A stretch of DNA of 64,000 bases, taken from positions 214,625 through 278,624 of the forward strand of contig NZ_DFBS01000012.1 in assembly GCF_002366715.1 (NCBI RefSeq). The letters are read 5' to 3'. Origin of the DNA: Halomonas sp. UBA3074. Its GTDB lineage: Bacteria > Pseudomonadota > Gammaproteobacteria > Pseudomonadales > Halomonadaceae. Shown here piece after piece: positions 18,487-27,880 of this stretch. The notes beneath the pieces are model-generated. The model did no database searches. It was not told the origin of the DNA and saw only the letters and a list, made by a program, of their open reading frames with translations. A program made the position numbers and the translations under genes. How positions within the stretch are numbered: the first letter of the stretch is position 1; each line of letters begins with the position of its first letter.

Positions 18487-19380
18487 TCAGCGGCCTTTGA
18501 ATTTCTGCTGCAAGCCGAGCAATTTGTCTTCTAGGCTAAGCGTCTTACGTGGTTCACTTTTTTCACTTTCAGCCTGCTTTAACGGCTCTTGAGGTCGCTT
18601 TGATGCCGTTGGCGTCGAAGGTTTAGGCTGCGCTTTCTTGACCGGGGCACGCTCTTTCACCTCCCCGCCCTCTTTCTTATCGCCGCGTTTTTCTGAGGCG
18701 TGCTGTGCAGCTTCTTTATCAACTTTTCCTGCAGGCTGGCCGTCTAAACCGACCCTTTCCGCCCCTACACGTACTGCTTTAATATAGCGCGGTAGGTTGA
18801 CGTAGTTGGCTAAGGCCCGCCGAATCAACTTATTAGGCCACGCTTCACGCTCTGCCAGGTCTTGGTGGATACCTATTTTCAGTGGCTTAGTATGCCCTTT
18901 AAAAAAGGCGTTTGGGTAACGCTCATACCACTGATTTAGCAAGGCATGCGGTGAAGGTGTTTTGATCGTTTCAGCCGTTTGCGATGATTCTGCCAGGTTA
19001 TTTGCCGTTTCATAACTGTCACTAATGCTCTCACTAGCTCTGTCACGAACGAGGCTTTCAGTCACGTTTGGCTCAAATGCAGCAACGCTTGGCTCAAACG
19101 CTTCTTGCTCTTCTGGCCGGTCTGCTTCTTGAGCGCCGATTTGAGGCGTTTCTTGTTCAGCTTCTGCTGAATCAGTAGCTTCTTGATAAACAGCTTCTTC
19201 GCTGTATGCCTCGGTGACGGTGGCAGGGATCGGGCTTGGCACGCCTTGCTCTTGAGCATGTGGCTGCGTCAATTGCTGCTTGAGCCGCTGATTTTCCTCA
19301 CGCAGGGCATGCAGCTCAGCTTGGGTGCGTTCAAGGCGCGTTTCTAAATCATCCAACAAATTCATTAAGCTGGCGGCCAT
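18487..19380 (-). CDS. ProQ/FinO-domain RNA-binding protein
   Basis: A 297-residue protein in three parts: a coiled coil at about 5-35 (LLDDLETRLERTQAELHAL), a long acidic Glu/Ala-rich stretch to about 145, and a ProQ/FinO domain at about 150-215 (NAFFKGHTKPLKIGIHQDL, then RRALANYVNLPRYIKA), followed by a Lys-rich basic tail. FinO-type proteins bind structured RNAs and act as sRNA chaperones. AAGGAG lies seven bases before ATG 19380, which is preferred over an upstream in-frame start that overlaps folA. The order coiled coil plus acidic linker before the FinO domain differs from E. coli ProQ, where the FinO domain is at the N-terminus. Confidence 0.85.
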   Translation of the reverse strand: MAASLMNLLDDLETRLERTQAELHALREENQRLKQQLTQPHAQEQGVPSPIPATVTEAYSEEAVYQEATDSAEAEQETPQIGAQEADRPEEQEAFEPSVAAFEPNVTESLVRDRASESISDSYETANNLAESSQTAETIKTPSPHALLNQWYERYPNAFFKGHTKPLKIGIHQDLAEREAWPNKLIRRALANYVNLPRYIKAVRVGAERVGLDGQPAGKVDKEAAQHASEKRGDKKEGGEVKERAPVKKAQPKPSTPTASKRPQEPLKQAESEKSEPRKTLSLEDKLLGLQQKFKGR

Positions 19381-19400
19381 AGCCTTCTCCTTTGACCCAT

Positions 19401-19940
19401 TCAGTCGGCGATGCGCTCGTAGACGACAAAATCGTAGTTTGGCTGCCCTTCTGCTGGCAGCCCCGCTACGCGCTGTACTTCTTGCCACTCGCTGGGTTCG
19501 AAGTCAGGAAACGTGGCGTCGCCCTCTACCTCTACATCGACTTCCGTTATGTAAAGCCGCTGAGCGAAGGGTAATGCCTGGCGGTAAATTTCTCCGCCCC
19601 CCATGACCATAATTTCTTCCGCCGCTTCTATGGTGGCGTGTTGGTCCGCTAGCGCCAATGCTCCAGGCAGGTCGTGGCAAACGCGCACGCCTTCCTCGCT
19701 GAACTCGGGATTTCGAGTAACGACGACGTTCAGCCGATTCGGCAGCGGCTTGCCAATAGAGGCATAGGTTTTCCGGCCCATGACCAAGGGCTTAGCCTGG
19801 GTAATACGTTTGAAGAACTTGAGATCTTCCGGCAGGTACCAGGGTAGCTTGCCCTCGACACCAATCACTCGGTTTTTTGCCATGGCCACGATCATTGCTA
19901 CTGGCACCAGGGAATCGAAGCTATCGCTTGCGTAACTCAT
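19401..19940 (-). CDS. folA: Dihydrofolate reductase
   Basis: Reduces dihydrofolate to tetrahydrofolate with NADPH. Family features in the 179 residues are VAMAKNRVIGVEGKLPWYLPEDL with the catalytic acid in the PEDLK stretch, VMGRKTYASIG (NADPH) and MGGGEIYRQALP. It overlaps thyA by 4 bp (ATGA), so the two are translationally coupled, matching their linked reactions. Confidence 0.96.
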   Translation of the reverse strand: MSYASDSFDSLVPVAMIVAMAKNRVIGVEGKLPWYLPEDLKFFKRITQAKPLVMGRKTYASIGKPLPNRLNVVVTRNPEFSEEGVRVCHDLPGALALADQHATIEAAEEIMVMGGGEIYRQALPFAQRLYITEVDVEVEGDATFPDFEPSEWQEVQRVAGLPAEGQPNYDFVVYERIAD

Positions 19941-20755
19941 ACCGCGACCTCGGCTTTGATGTGTGGGTGCGCTTCGTATCCTTCGATCTGAATGTCTTCA
20001 AAGCGGAACGCGAACAGGTCATCAACGTCTGGGTTGAGCACTAGCGTTGGCGCAGCGTTGGGCGAACGCGTGAGCTGCTCTTTGGCCTGCTCTAGATGGT
20101 TACTGTATAAGTGCGCATCGCCGAGGGTGTGGATAAACTCACCCGGCTGCAGCCCCGTCACCTGTGCCACCATGGTTAGCAGTAGTGCGTAGCTGGCAAT
20201 ATTGAACGGCACGCCGAGGAAGATATCGGCACTGCGCTGATAGAGCTGGCAAGACAGCTTTCCATTGGCAACGTAAAACTGAAACAGGCAGTGGCACGGC
20301 GGCAACTGCATTTCATCGACCTGAGCCGGGTTCCAGGCAGACACGATAAGGCGGCGCGACTGCGGCGAGGTACGAATTTGGTTCAGCACCTTGGCAATTT
20401 GGTCAACGCTGCCGCCTTTAGGATCAGGCCAACTACGCCACTGATAGCCATAAACGGGGCCTAGATCACCGTTTTCATCTGCCCAATCGTCCCAAATCCG
20501 CACGCCGTTCTCTTTTAGATAGGCGATGTTGGTGTCGCCTTTGAGAAACCATAAGAGCTCATGAATGATCGAGCGCAGGTGCAGCTTTTTGGTCGTCAGC
20601 AGCGGAAAGCCACGAGAGAGGTCAAAGCGCATTTGGTGGCCAAACACGGAGCGAGTGCCCACACCTGTGCGGTCATGGCGATCGATGCCATGCTCCAGAA
20701 CGGTTTGCATCAAATCTAAATAGGGTTGCTCGAGCGCGGGCGTTGGTGCAGTCAC
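19937..20755 (-). CDS. thyA: Thymidylate synthase
   Basis: Methylates dUMP to dTMP using methylene-tetrahydrofolate and releases dihydrofolate for FolA, encoded just downstream. The 272-residue protein has DRTGVGTRSVFGHQ, the catalytic Cys in LPPCHCLFQFYV, LYQRSADIFLGVPFN for dUMP binding and the C-terminal KAEVAV. Length is normal. The order lgt-thyA-folA is as in Pseudomonas. Confidence 0.97.
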   Translation of the reverse strand: MTAPTPALEQPYLDLMQTVLEHGIDRHDRTGVGTRSVFGHQMRFDLSRGFPLLTTKKLHLRSIIHELLWFLKGDTNIAYLKENGVRIWDDWADENGDLGPVYGYQWRSWPDPKGGSVDQIAKVLNQIRTSPQSRRLIVSAWNPAQVDEMQLPPCHCLFQFYVANGKLSCQLYQRSADIFLGVPFNIASYALLLTMVAQVTGLQPGEFIHTLGDAHLYSNHLEQAKEQLTRSPNAAPTLVLNPDVDDLFAFRFEDIQIEGYEAHPHIKAEVAV

Positions 20756-20807
20756 AGAATTTCCAAATTAACAGGCGGTGTAGCGTTTTATTCTAGGGGG
20801 TGAGGTG

Positions 20808-20840
20808 AAGAGGGGCAATGCGAAGATTGCCCCTCTTTTT
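20808..20840. terminator. Hairpin terminator between lgt and thyA
   Basis: A perfect 12-bp stem (AAGAGGGGCAAT / ATTGCCCCTCTT) with a 6-base loop is followed by T's on the plus strand; on the minus strand, the direction of the flanking genes, the T tract is weak (CTCTTCACC). It probably ends lgt transcripts. Confidence 0.6.
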
Positions 20841-20874
20841 ATCACGCTGGTTTAATGCTGGATGCTGACGTGCT

Positions 20875-21663
20875 TTATGACCTCACGTCCACCGGCTGAG
20901 AGCGCGACCAGGCGATGATGATAAGGCCCAGCGCGATCATGGGAAGGGTGAGCAGCATCCCCATCGTGACCCAACCGAAAGCAATGAAACCTATATGCGC
21001 GTCAGGCATGCGGACGAATTCGACCATAAAGCGGAATACGCCGTAACAGACTAAGAACAGCCCGGATAAAAAGCCGCGCGATGTGGGCTTGGCGGAGACC
21101 CACCATAGAATGGCGAACAACACGACACCTTCTAACAACGCCTCATAGAGCGCTGATGGGTGGCGTGGTTCAGGCCCCATACCGGGGAACGGCATGCCCC
21201 AAGGCAGCGAGGTCACGCGGCCCGGAAGCTCATGATTAATAAAGTTACCGATGCGCCCGGCACCTAAGCCAATCGGCACTAACGGGGCGATAAAATCGGT
21301 GAGTGTTAGAAATGCCAGCTGTTTACGCCGTGCAAATATCCATGCGGCAAGTAATACGCCAAGTAGACCGCCGTGAAAGCTCATGCCGCCATCCCATACG
21401 CGGAATATCCAGAGTGGGTCGGCGGCCCACTGCCCTAGCCCGTAGAAGAGCGCATAACCTAGGCGCCCACCGGCGACCACGCCAATGGCACAGTAGAAGA
21501 GCAAATCGCCAATATCGTCATTATTGAGGCCAATCCGCGATGCCCGACGGCAACCCAGCCACCATGCTGCGACAAAACCTACGACATACATCAGGCCATA
21601 CCAATGAACTTGTAGCGGCCCTAAGGAGATCGCCACCGGGTCAATCGTCGGGTAATTAATCAT
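20875..21663 (-). CDS. lgt: Phosphatidylglycerol-prolipoprotein diacylglyceryl transferase
   Basis: Adds diacylglycerol to the lipobox cysteine of prolipoproteins in the inner membrane. The 262 residues contain about seven membrane segments, VHWYGLMYVVGF near the start, FHGGLLGVLL and the signature GAGRIGNFINHELPGR. Length is usual. It lies upstream of thyA, as in Pseudomonas. Confidence 0.96.
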   Translation of the reverse strand: MINYPTIDPVAISLGPLQVHWYGLMYVVGFVAAWWLGCRRASRIGLNNDDIGDLLFYCAIGVVAGGRLGYALFYGLGQWAADPLWIFRVWDGGMSFHGGLLGVLLAAWIFARRKQLAFLTLTDFIAPLVPIGLGAGRIGNFINHELPGRVTSLPWGMPFPGMGPEPRHPSALYEALLEGVVLFAILWWVSAKPTSRGFLSGLFLVCYGVFRFMVEFVRMPDAHIGFIAFGWVTMGMLLTLPMIALGLIIIAWSRSQPVDVRS

Positions 21664-21745
21664 TTACACTCTCAAATCTATCCAAAGGGAAAATTCATTC
21701 ATGAATCACTAACAGGGCTCATCTCATTGGCTAAACCATCAGCCG

Positions 21746-22543
21746 CTAGGAGAGGAGAAACCGCACCCCAACCACTGCTAGCAGTAGGGCAAAGGAGAGC
21801 CTAAGCGCATGGGCGGGTAACACATGAGCAAGTTTAACGCCTAAGCGGGCAAATGGAACGCTGGTTACTACGATACTGAAAAAAGCAGGCCACATGACAA
21901 AGCCCGTCGCCCAGGGCGGCAACAGCGGGTTTCCCCAGCCAACGATGATGAATACCAGCGCTCCCACCAACGCGATGGGTAACCCAACGGCGGCGGCCGT
22001 TCCCACTGCTTGGGTCATACTAGCCCCGCAACGAGACAGCAATGGCACTGTCATGGCGCCACCTCCAATCCCGAAAAGAGCGGAAATACCGCCGATGACG
22101 CCACCCGCCAATGCCATTATCCATTTTCCTGGCGCGACACTGCCGGGCTTGGGCGTTAGACCGAACACCATCTTGGCAGCAATGAGTAGAACGAAGATGC
22201 CAAACATAGTTCCTAGCGATGTGCCCGATAGATTGTCGGCCACAAACACCCCAGCAACGGCGCCTACCACCAAGCCAGGCAATAGCGCCTTGAGCCATGC
22301 GTGATGGATGCTGCCGCGCCGAAAATGTCCCAGCGCTGAGGACGAACCGGTGACCAGAATAGTCGCGAGAGAGGTGCCAATGGCGAGGTGCATGATGATC
22401 TCGGGGGCGACGTTTTGTAAGCCAAAGGCAAACACCAGCACAGGCACGATAATCAGTCCACCGCCGACGCCAAAGACGCCCGCCATGGTGCCTGCCACAG
22501 CCCCGAGCGTTAAATAGATCGATAAGGCAACGGCAATGGTCAT
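21746..22543 (-). CDS. TauE/SafE-family permease
   Basis: A 265-residue inner-membrane protein with about eight hydrophobic segments and the two family repeats, each opening with a glycine-rich loop (FGVGGGLIIVPVL, then FGIGGGAMTVPLL). The family exports or takes up sulfite, sulfoacetate, taurine products or related anions. Its ATG overlaps the stop of the preceding receiver-domain gene (ATGA), so they are co-translated. A homologue next to lgt is also found in Pseudomonas, so it belongs to the conserved block; substrate unknown. Confidence 0.85.
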   Translation of the reverse strand: MTIAVALSIYLTLGAVAGTMAGVFGVGGGLIIVPVLVFAFGLQNVAPEIIMHLAIGTSLATILVTGSSSALGHFRRGSIHHAWLKALLPGLVVGAVAGVFVADNLSGTSLGTMFGIFVLLIAAKMVFGLTPKPGSVAPGKWIMALAGGVIGGISALFGIGGGAMTVPLLSRCGASMTQAVGTAAAVGLPIALVGALVFIIVGWGNPLLPPWATGFVMWPAFFSIVVTSVPFARLGVKLAHVLPAHALRLSFALLLAVVGVRFLLS

Positions 22544-23757
22544 GCAGAGGGTACCGGCTTGATCTTGCCGGGGAACCAGTGCGTAATCATATTCAGCAGT
22601 GTTTCAGGCTGATAGGGCTTGGCGAGCAGGTCATCCATGCCAGCATTTAAGCATGCATCACGCCCTGCGTTGTCGGCGTTTGCGGTGAGCGCAACCAGTA
22701 CGCTGCTTTGGTTATCTCCATGGGTGCGTTCATAGTCACGCCAGCGCCGGGTGGTCTCGAGCCCATCCAAGGTAGGCATGAAGATATCCATGAACACCAG
22801 GTCAAAAAAAGCGCTTTGCTGGCGCTCAAGCGCCTGTTCGCCACTACTGACGCCTTCTACCTGGAGGCCTTGTGTTTCCAACATTTGCCGCGCCAACATC
22901 AAATTGACCGGGCCATCATCCACCACCAGCACGCGTAAATGACGCTGAAGACCAACACGCTGGCCTTTAGTGACGTCGTCAGTGGTGGCCACCGCACCTG
23001 CTACGGCAGTCTCATCGACACTCTGCTGAACGAGGTTGGTTAACAGCGCTCGTATGTCCGATAAGCGATCACGCACTTCCATGACGTTTTGCCGAGAGCT
23101 GTCGGTCGTTTCTTTATCCGCCATCACGCTTAAATGTTCTAGCAAAGCGTCCGTTTCATGCTGGAGCAGCGTGAGGTAGCCTGATTTCAAGCGCGACTCT
23201 TCGCGCGCCCTGTCGCGCCCCGCTATTAAATGCTTGAGTTGCCGCTGCTGATGCTGCAGATCATCCAGCAGGGTTTGTTCTTGCTCCTGCTGAGTGCTTT
23301 TAGAGGCTGCGTTTGCCACCTGCGTGCGGTGCAGACGACTTTCGAGCACGGCGAGTACCTCGTTAACTCGGGCCAATCGCTGAAGAGGCAGATGAGATTC
23401 ATCGATGTCATTGGAGGTGGCGCATTTAAGATCGGGCAGTGATTGCATAACGGTGGCACAGAGTGCTTGGCTGTGCCGTTCCAGCTCCGCGAGCTCCTGC
23501 ATGAAACGGATATCTTTTCGTCGGCCACGGGTCTTGATCAACATCAGAAACGCACCCACGTTTAAGCTGCTGCCAATCAGTAAAGCGGACATCAACCACA
23601 GCGTAGTACTCCATGAGGCGTTAGCGGGCGACATCCACCACACCATGGCACCCACGACGAGGCAAAGCACGATCAAAGCCGCCTGCAATAGCAGTAAAGG
23701 CCACAGCAGTGGCCACACGATGGCGTTCCAAAAGTGCTCCCTTTGATAGCGTTGCAT
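22540..23757 (-). CDS. Membrane protein with receiver domain and degenerate kinase-like helix
   Basis: The 405-residue protein has two membrane helices near its start (about 11-37 and 50-72), a long coiled-coil stretch to about 240, and a receiver domain from about 275 (VLVVDDGPVNLMLA, phospho-acceptor in VFMDIFMP, Lys in LLAKPY). The coiled coil includes KSGYLTLLQHETDALLEHL, which resembles a histidine-kinase dimerisation helix with one His, but no ATP-binding domain follows. So it looks like a hybrid kinase that lost its catalytic domain, or a scaffold. ATG 23757 follows AAGG at good spacing; an upstream Met at 23808 has a poorer site. It is coupled to the TauE/SafE gene. Confidence 0.75.
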   Translation of the reverse strand: MQRYQREHFWNAIVWPLLWPLLLLQAALIVLCLVVGAMVWWMSPANASWSTTLWLMSALLIGSSLNVGAFLMLIKTRGRRKDIRFMQELAELERHSQALCATVMQSLPDLKCATSNDIDESHLPLQRLARVNEVLAVLESRLHRTQVANAASKSTQQEQEQTLLDDLQHQQRQLKHLIAGRDRAREESRLKSGYLTLLQHETDALLEHLSVMADKETTDSSRQNVMEVRDRLSDIRALLTNLVQQSVDETAVAGAVATTDDVTKGQRVGLQRHLRVLVVDDGPVNLMLARQMLETQGLQVEGVSSGEQALERQQSAFFDLVFMDIFMPTLDGLETTRRWRDYERTHGDNQSSVLVALTANADNAGRDACLNAGMDDLLAKPYQPETLLNMITHWFPGKIKPVPSA

Positions 23758-23964
23758 GATCTCGCCTTCCTTTTGACCAAATGGCCGCTGATAACGTGAC
23801 CCTGGCATGACCTCTGTGCACCTACTAACTGCGTTAACTCACACATTTGATGTGATAACTTATGCTACAAAGGTGATACCGACATAAGTGTACGTCTACC
23901 CTTCGTTACTGTCATGCTGCTCTTCCGTTGAACGTTTTTCATCCTTTTTACTTAAGAGTTTGTT

Positions 23965-24765
23965 ATGTGCTTGATATCGCTTGCTTGGCAACCCGGCACG
24001 CCGACGCCGTTGCGGCTAATGGGCAATCGTGATGAATTCCATGAGCGCCCTACTGCGCCCCTTGCAGCGTGGCGTGACAATCCGGCTATCGTGGGTGGTC
24101 GTGATTTAGAGGCAGGTGGTTCGTGGTTGGCTGCCAAACGGGGTGGCCTCGTGGCCGCGCTCACTAACGTTCGCGACCCGTTGCTGAGTGTGCCCGCTGG
24201 GGCGCCTAGCCGCGGGGAACTGGTCTCCAACGCCCTACAGTGCAACGATATTGACGCTTGGCTCACTGAGCTGAGTCAAGGTGGCGCCTTGCGATATGCT
24301 GGCTTTAACTTATTGGTGGCTACCCCCCAACGGCTTTGGCATTTACATCATGGACGTGATCGTTTAGCGCTGCATGAAGTAGCTCCCGGGGTTCATGGGC
24401 TCTCCAATGCGGATCTAGATTCACCATGGCCGAAGCTTGTGCAGGTTCGCAGCGCGCTCGAACGCTCGCTTTCTCAGGTAGACCTGACCCAGGGATGGCC
24501 TAACGACGTTCAACACGCCATGCACAACCCAAAAGAGGCCGCCGAGGAGGCGTTACCGGATACAGGGGTAGGCCTTGAATTGGAGCGCCAGCTTTCCGCG
24601 GCTTTTATCGTTGGCGAGCGCTATGGCACCCGTGCGACTTCATGGCTGACATTAGACGCCCAAGGCAATATTGAGATGACCGAGCAACGCTTTGGGCCGC
24701 TGGGGCGCTTTGAGGATCAAACCACCCTAGCGCTACCCAGCGACGCTTCACTGCCTACGACCTAA
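23965..24765 (+). CDS. NRDE (TANGO2) family protein
   Basis: A 266-residue protein starting MCLISLAWQPG with LMGNRDEFHERPT, the NRDE motif that names the family, then GGRDLEAGGSWLA and GLVAALTNVRDP. TANGO2 proteins share the N-terminal-nucleophile-like fold and have been linked to heme handling and metabolism; no firm bacterial reaction is known. Its last codons overlap the ptsP stop on the other strand by 4 bp, tail to tail. Confidence 0.85.
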   Translation: MCLISLAWQPGTPTPLRLMGNRDEFHERPTAPLAAWRDNPAIVGGRDLEAGGSWLAAKRGGLVAALTNVRDPLLSVPAGAPSRGELVSNALQCNDIDAWLTELSQGGALRYAGFNLLVATPQRLWHLHHGRDRLALHEVAPGVHGLSNADLDSPWPKLVQVRSALERSLSQVDLTQGWPNDVQHAMHNPKEAAEEALPDTGVGLELERQLSAAFIVGERYGTRATSWLTLDAQGNIEMTEQRFGPLGRFEDQTTLALPSDASLPTT

Positions 24766-27023
24766 TCCCGAGGCGGCATTAGGTGAGATAGCTGCCATTC
24801 ATCCAGGCGCTGATCTAAATGCGCATGCACCTGGGCGGGCGTATCCAGTTCCATGACTTCTTGAAGTAGCTGCCTTGCATCGGTAAATGGCACCCGGCGG
24901 ATCGCCGCGCGCACTTTGGGCAGGCTAGGGGCGTTCATGGAGAGACTGGTAAACCCCATCGCCATCAACAGCAGTGCCCCGGCCGGGTCACCCGCCAACT
25001 CACCGCATAGCGATATGGGCTTGTTAAGCCGCGTGGCATCAGTGGCAAGTTCCAGCAATGCTCCGAGCAGCGCGGGATGCAGCGCATCGTAAAGGCTCGA
25101 TACCCGCGGGTTGTTGCGATCGACGGCCAGCAGGTACTGCGTAAGATCGTTACTGCCCACCGAGAAGAAGTCGACGCGTTTCGCCAACGCATCCATTTGG
25201 TAAATCGTGGCAGGCACTTCGATCATCACGCCCACTTTGGGCCTGGACACGGTAATCCCCTCTTCGCCCAGCTCTAAAATGGCACGATCCAGTAAGCGCA
25301 GCGCCTCATCCACCTCTTCTACGTTGGTAATCATTGGGAACAGCACGTAGAGGTTGTCTAAATCGATGGAAGCTTTAAGCATGGCGCGCAGTTGCACCAT
25401 CAGCACTTCGGGGTGATCCAGCGTTACCCGCATGCCCCGCCAGCCCAGGAACGGATTGGCCTCTTCAATAGGGAAATAGGGCAAATCCTTGTCGCCCCCG
25501 ATGTCCAGTGTACGCATCACCACCGGCAGCGGTGCAAAGCCTTCTAGCTGATCACGATAGAGCCGGGTTTGCTCTTTTTCACCGGGAAAACGCTCGGTAA
25601 TCATAAACGGCACTTCGGTACGGTAAAGGCCCACGCCGCCGATACGGCTTTTTAACAGTGCCGTGGCATCGACCGCCAACCCGGTGTTCACCATGAGTGG
25701 CATGGTATGGCCATCGGGTGTGGCGCTGGGCAAATCCTGTTCGTGCTCAAGCAGTTCGCTGAGCGCCTCTTCCTCGGCGATCAGACTGGCGTAACGCGCT
25801 TTAAGTTCAGGCGCTGGGCGTACAAACAGCCGGCCCCGGTGACCGTCTAGCACGACCGGCGCGCCGCCCAGGCGTGGTAGCGGCAAATCTACCATGCCGA
25901 GTACGGTGGGAATCCCCATGGCGCGCGCGACGATCGCCACGTGGGAGGTGCTCGATCCCCGCACCGACACCAGCCCCTTGAGCTTGTCGCGGGGCACTTC
26001 GCCCAGCATGGCCACGCTGATTTCATCGCCGACCAGAATAGCGTTATCAGGGTAGGTTTCTGGCGTGGAAGGCGTATCTTCCTGAAGATGGGCAAGCACC
26101 CGACGGCCCAAGTCACGAATATCGGCCGCCCGCTCGCGCAGGTAATTATCGTCAACCCGCTCTAAATACTGAACATGGCGCCGGACGACATCGGCAAGTG
26201 CGCCTGGCGCCCACTGCCCCTCACGTATTCGCTTTTCGACTTCATCGGCCAGCGCCGCTTCACCCAGCATTTGCTGATAAACATCGAAAAGCGCCAGCTC
26301 CTGGGCAGAGATGCGGTTGGTCAGGCGCTCCGCTGCCGCACGAATTTCGCTACGGGTTTTGCCAATGGCTTCTTTTAACCGGGCAACTTCAAAATCCTGA
26401 TCGCTAGGCACAAGGTCGGGCACGCTGTTCAAATCGGCTGGCGGGGTAATGACGACCGCTTCCCCCATCGCCATGCCCGGTGACGCGGCAACGCCTTTAA
26501 ACATCGCCTGGCCACCCGCAAGCGCCGGCCGCATGAGATTGCCCGTGGCTAACGCATGGGCCAATACCCCTGCCAGTTGCGCGGCCATGGTCACCAGGAA
26601 GGCTTCGTCTTCGTCGTCGTAGCGGCGTTTTTCAGCCTGCTGAACCACCAATACGCCCAACATGTGGCGCTGGTGAATGATCGGCACACCTAAGAAGCTG
26701 GAGTAGCGCTCTTCGCCAGTGGCTTCGAAATAGCGGAAATGCGAGTGGGTTTGGGCGTCTTCCAGATTCAACGGCTCACTGCGCTTGGCCACTAAGCCGA
26801 CCAAGCCTTCACCTAACGGTAGCACGACGCGCCCAACGGCCTGGGTTCGCAGACCAATGGTCTCCATTAACACCAGCGACTCAAGCTCTTTATCGTAGAG
26901 ATAGAAAGAGCACACGTCAGTCTGCATCGCTTTGCGAATTCGACGCACCATGGTAGACAGCGCGGCATCGAGATTGCGCGCGCCGTTCACTTCCTGAATG
27001 ACTCGTCGCAACACCTCAAGCAT
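24762..27023 (-). CDS. ptsP: PEP-protein phosphotransferase PtsP (EI-Ntr)
   Basis: First enzyme of the nitrogen-related phosphotransferase system: takes phosphate from PEP and passes it to NPr. Starting at ATG 27023 (MLEVLRRVIQEVN) gives 753 residues, as in E. coli PtsP. A GAF domain covers about 1-150 (DVCSFYLYDKE, LGVPIIHQRHMLGVL), then the EI part: the phospho-His loop GSSTSHVAIVARAMG, PEP-binding MRTLDIGGDKDLPYF, MIEVPATIYQMD and FSVGSNDLTQY, and a cysteine in SLCGELAGDP. A longer in-frame start upstream overlaps the leader and is unlike relatives. It follows rppH, as in Pseudomonas. Confidence 0.95.
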   Translation of the reverse strand: MLEVLRRVIQEVNGARNLDAALSTMVRRIRKAMQTDVCSFYLYDKELESLVLMETIGLRTQAVGRVVLPLGEGLVGLVAKRSEPLNLEDAQTHSHFRYFEATGEERYSSFLGVPIIHQRHMLGVLVVQQAEKRRYDDEDEAFLVTMAAQLAGVLAHALATGNLMRPALAGGQAMFKGVAASPGMAMGEAVVITPPADLNSVPDLVPSDQDFEVARLKEAIGKTRSEIRAAAERLTNRISAQELALFDVYQQMLGEAALADEVEKRIREGQWAPGALADVVRRHVQYLERVDDNYLRERAADIRDLGRRVLAHLQEDTPSTPETYPDNAILVGDEISVAMLGEVPRDKLKGLVSVRGSSTSHVAIVARAMGIPTVLGMVDLPLPRLGGAPVVLDGHRGRLFVRPAPELKARYASLIAEEEALSELLEHEQDLPSATPDGHTMPLMVNTGLAVDATALLKSRIGGVGLYRTEVPFMITERFPGEKEQTRLYRDQLEGFAPLPVVMRTLDIGGDKDLPYFPIEEANPFLGWRGMRVTLDHPEVLMVQLRAMLKASIDLDNLYVLFPMITNVEEVDEALRLLDRAILELGEEGITVSRPKVGVMIEVPATIYQMDALAKRVDFFSVGSNDLTQYLLAVDRNNPRVSSLYDALHPALLGALLELATDATRLNKPISLCGELAGDPAGALLLMAMGFTSLSMNAPSLPKVRAAIRRVPFTDARQLLQEVMELDTPAQVHAHLDQRLDEWQLSHLMPPRD

Positions 27024-27142
27024 GGACGTTTTACTTTTCACTGTTATTTGCCTCGCTGAGGAATTTCTTGGCAAACGACCGCTACCCAACGTTGGGTTAC
27101 CTCTGACGTGGGCAGCCCTCACTGGGGCAACGGCGTACTGCC

Positions 27143-27649
27143 CTAATCTTCATCCTGTGCCAAGCGCTGAACGCGGGGAGACAACTCTCGCAGCGCACGC
27201 CGATATACCTCTCGCTTAAAAGGCACTACCTGCCCTAGCGGATACCAGTAGCTCACCCACCGCCACCCATCGAATTCGGGTGTTGGGGTCGCCGTCATGC
27301 AGATCTGGCTTTCCTGGCAACGGATTTTAAGCAAAAACCACTTCTGCTTCTGGCCTATACAGACCGGACGCGAATGTGTGCGAATCATACGTCGTGGCAG
27401 ACGGTAGCGTAGCCAGCCCCGGGTGCAGGCAACAATATCAACATCGTCGGCGGTTAAGCCGATCTCTTCGTAAAGCTCGCGAAGAAGTGCTTGTTGTGGC
27501 GTCTCGCTTGCATTGATGCCCCCCTGGGGAAATTGCCACGCATTTTGTCCTACCCGACGCGCCCAAAGCAGCTGCCCCTGGCTATTGGCAATGATAATGC
27601 CAACATTGGGGCGAAAGCCGTCAGCGTCGATCACGGACATCACCTTCAT
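27143..27649 (-). CDS. rppH: RNA pyrophosphohydrolase
   Basis: Removes pyrophosphate from the 5' end of mRNAs and so starts RNase E-dependent decay. The 168 residues carry the Nudix box from GGINASETPQQALLRELYEE, preceded by NAWQFPQ, and the later FKREVYRRAL. Length fits RppH. The start could be ATG 27649 or the in-frame ATG three codons later, which follows GAAGG closely. Upstream of ptsP on the same strand. Confidence 0.95.
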   Translation of the reverse strand: MKVMSVIDADGFRPNVGIIIANSQGQLLWARRVGQNAWQFPQGGINASETPQQALLRELYEEIGLTADDVDIVACTRGWLRYRLPRRMIRTHSRPVCIGQKQKWFLLKIRCQESQICMTATPTPEFDGWRWVSYWYPLGQVVPFKREVYRRALRELSPRVQRLAQDED

Positions 27650-27880
27650 AAATTTTCAGTTGTCCCCATTTTTCCACAAGGGAGACAAGCGTATCAATAC
27701 AATATAACGCTAAGTGATGAATGGTTGCGTATCAGCGTGGAGCGAAGAACCTGCGTTGGTGGGAATGCCATGGCGACTCTGCGATAATCCGCCACCGCTA
27801 TTTGCCTAATTAGCGTCTTTTGCGCGATCAATCATCGCCACTATCACTTACTAAAAAGCATTCATTAAAAGGGGAGCGCC

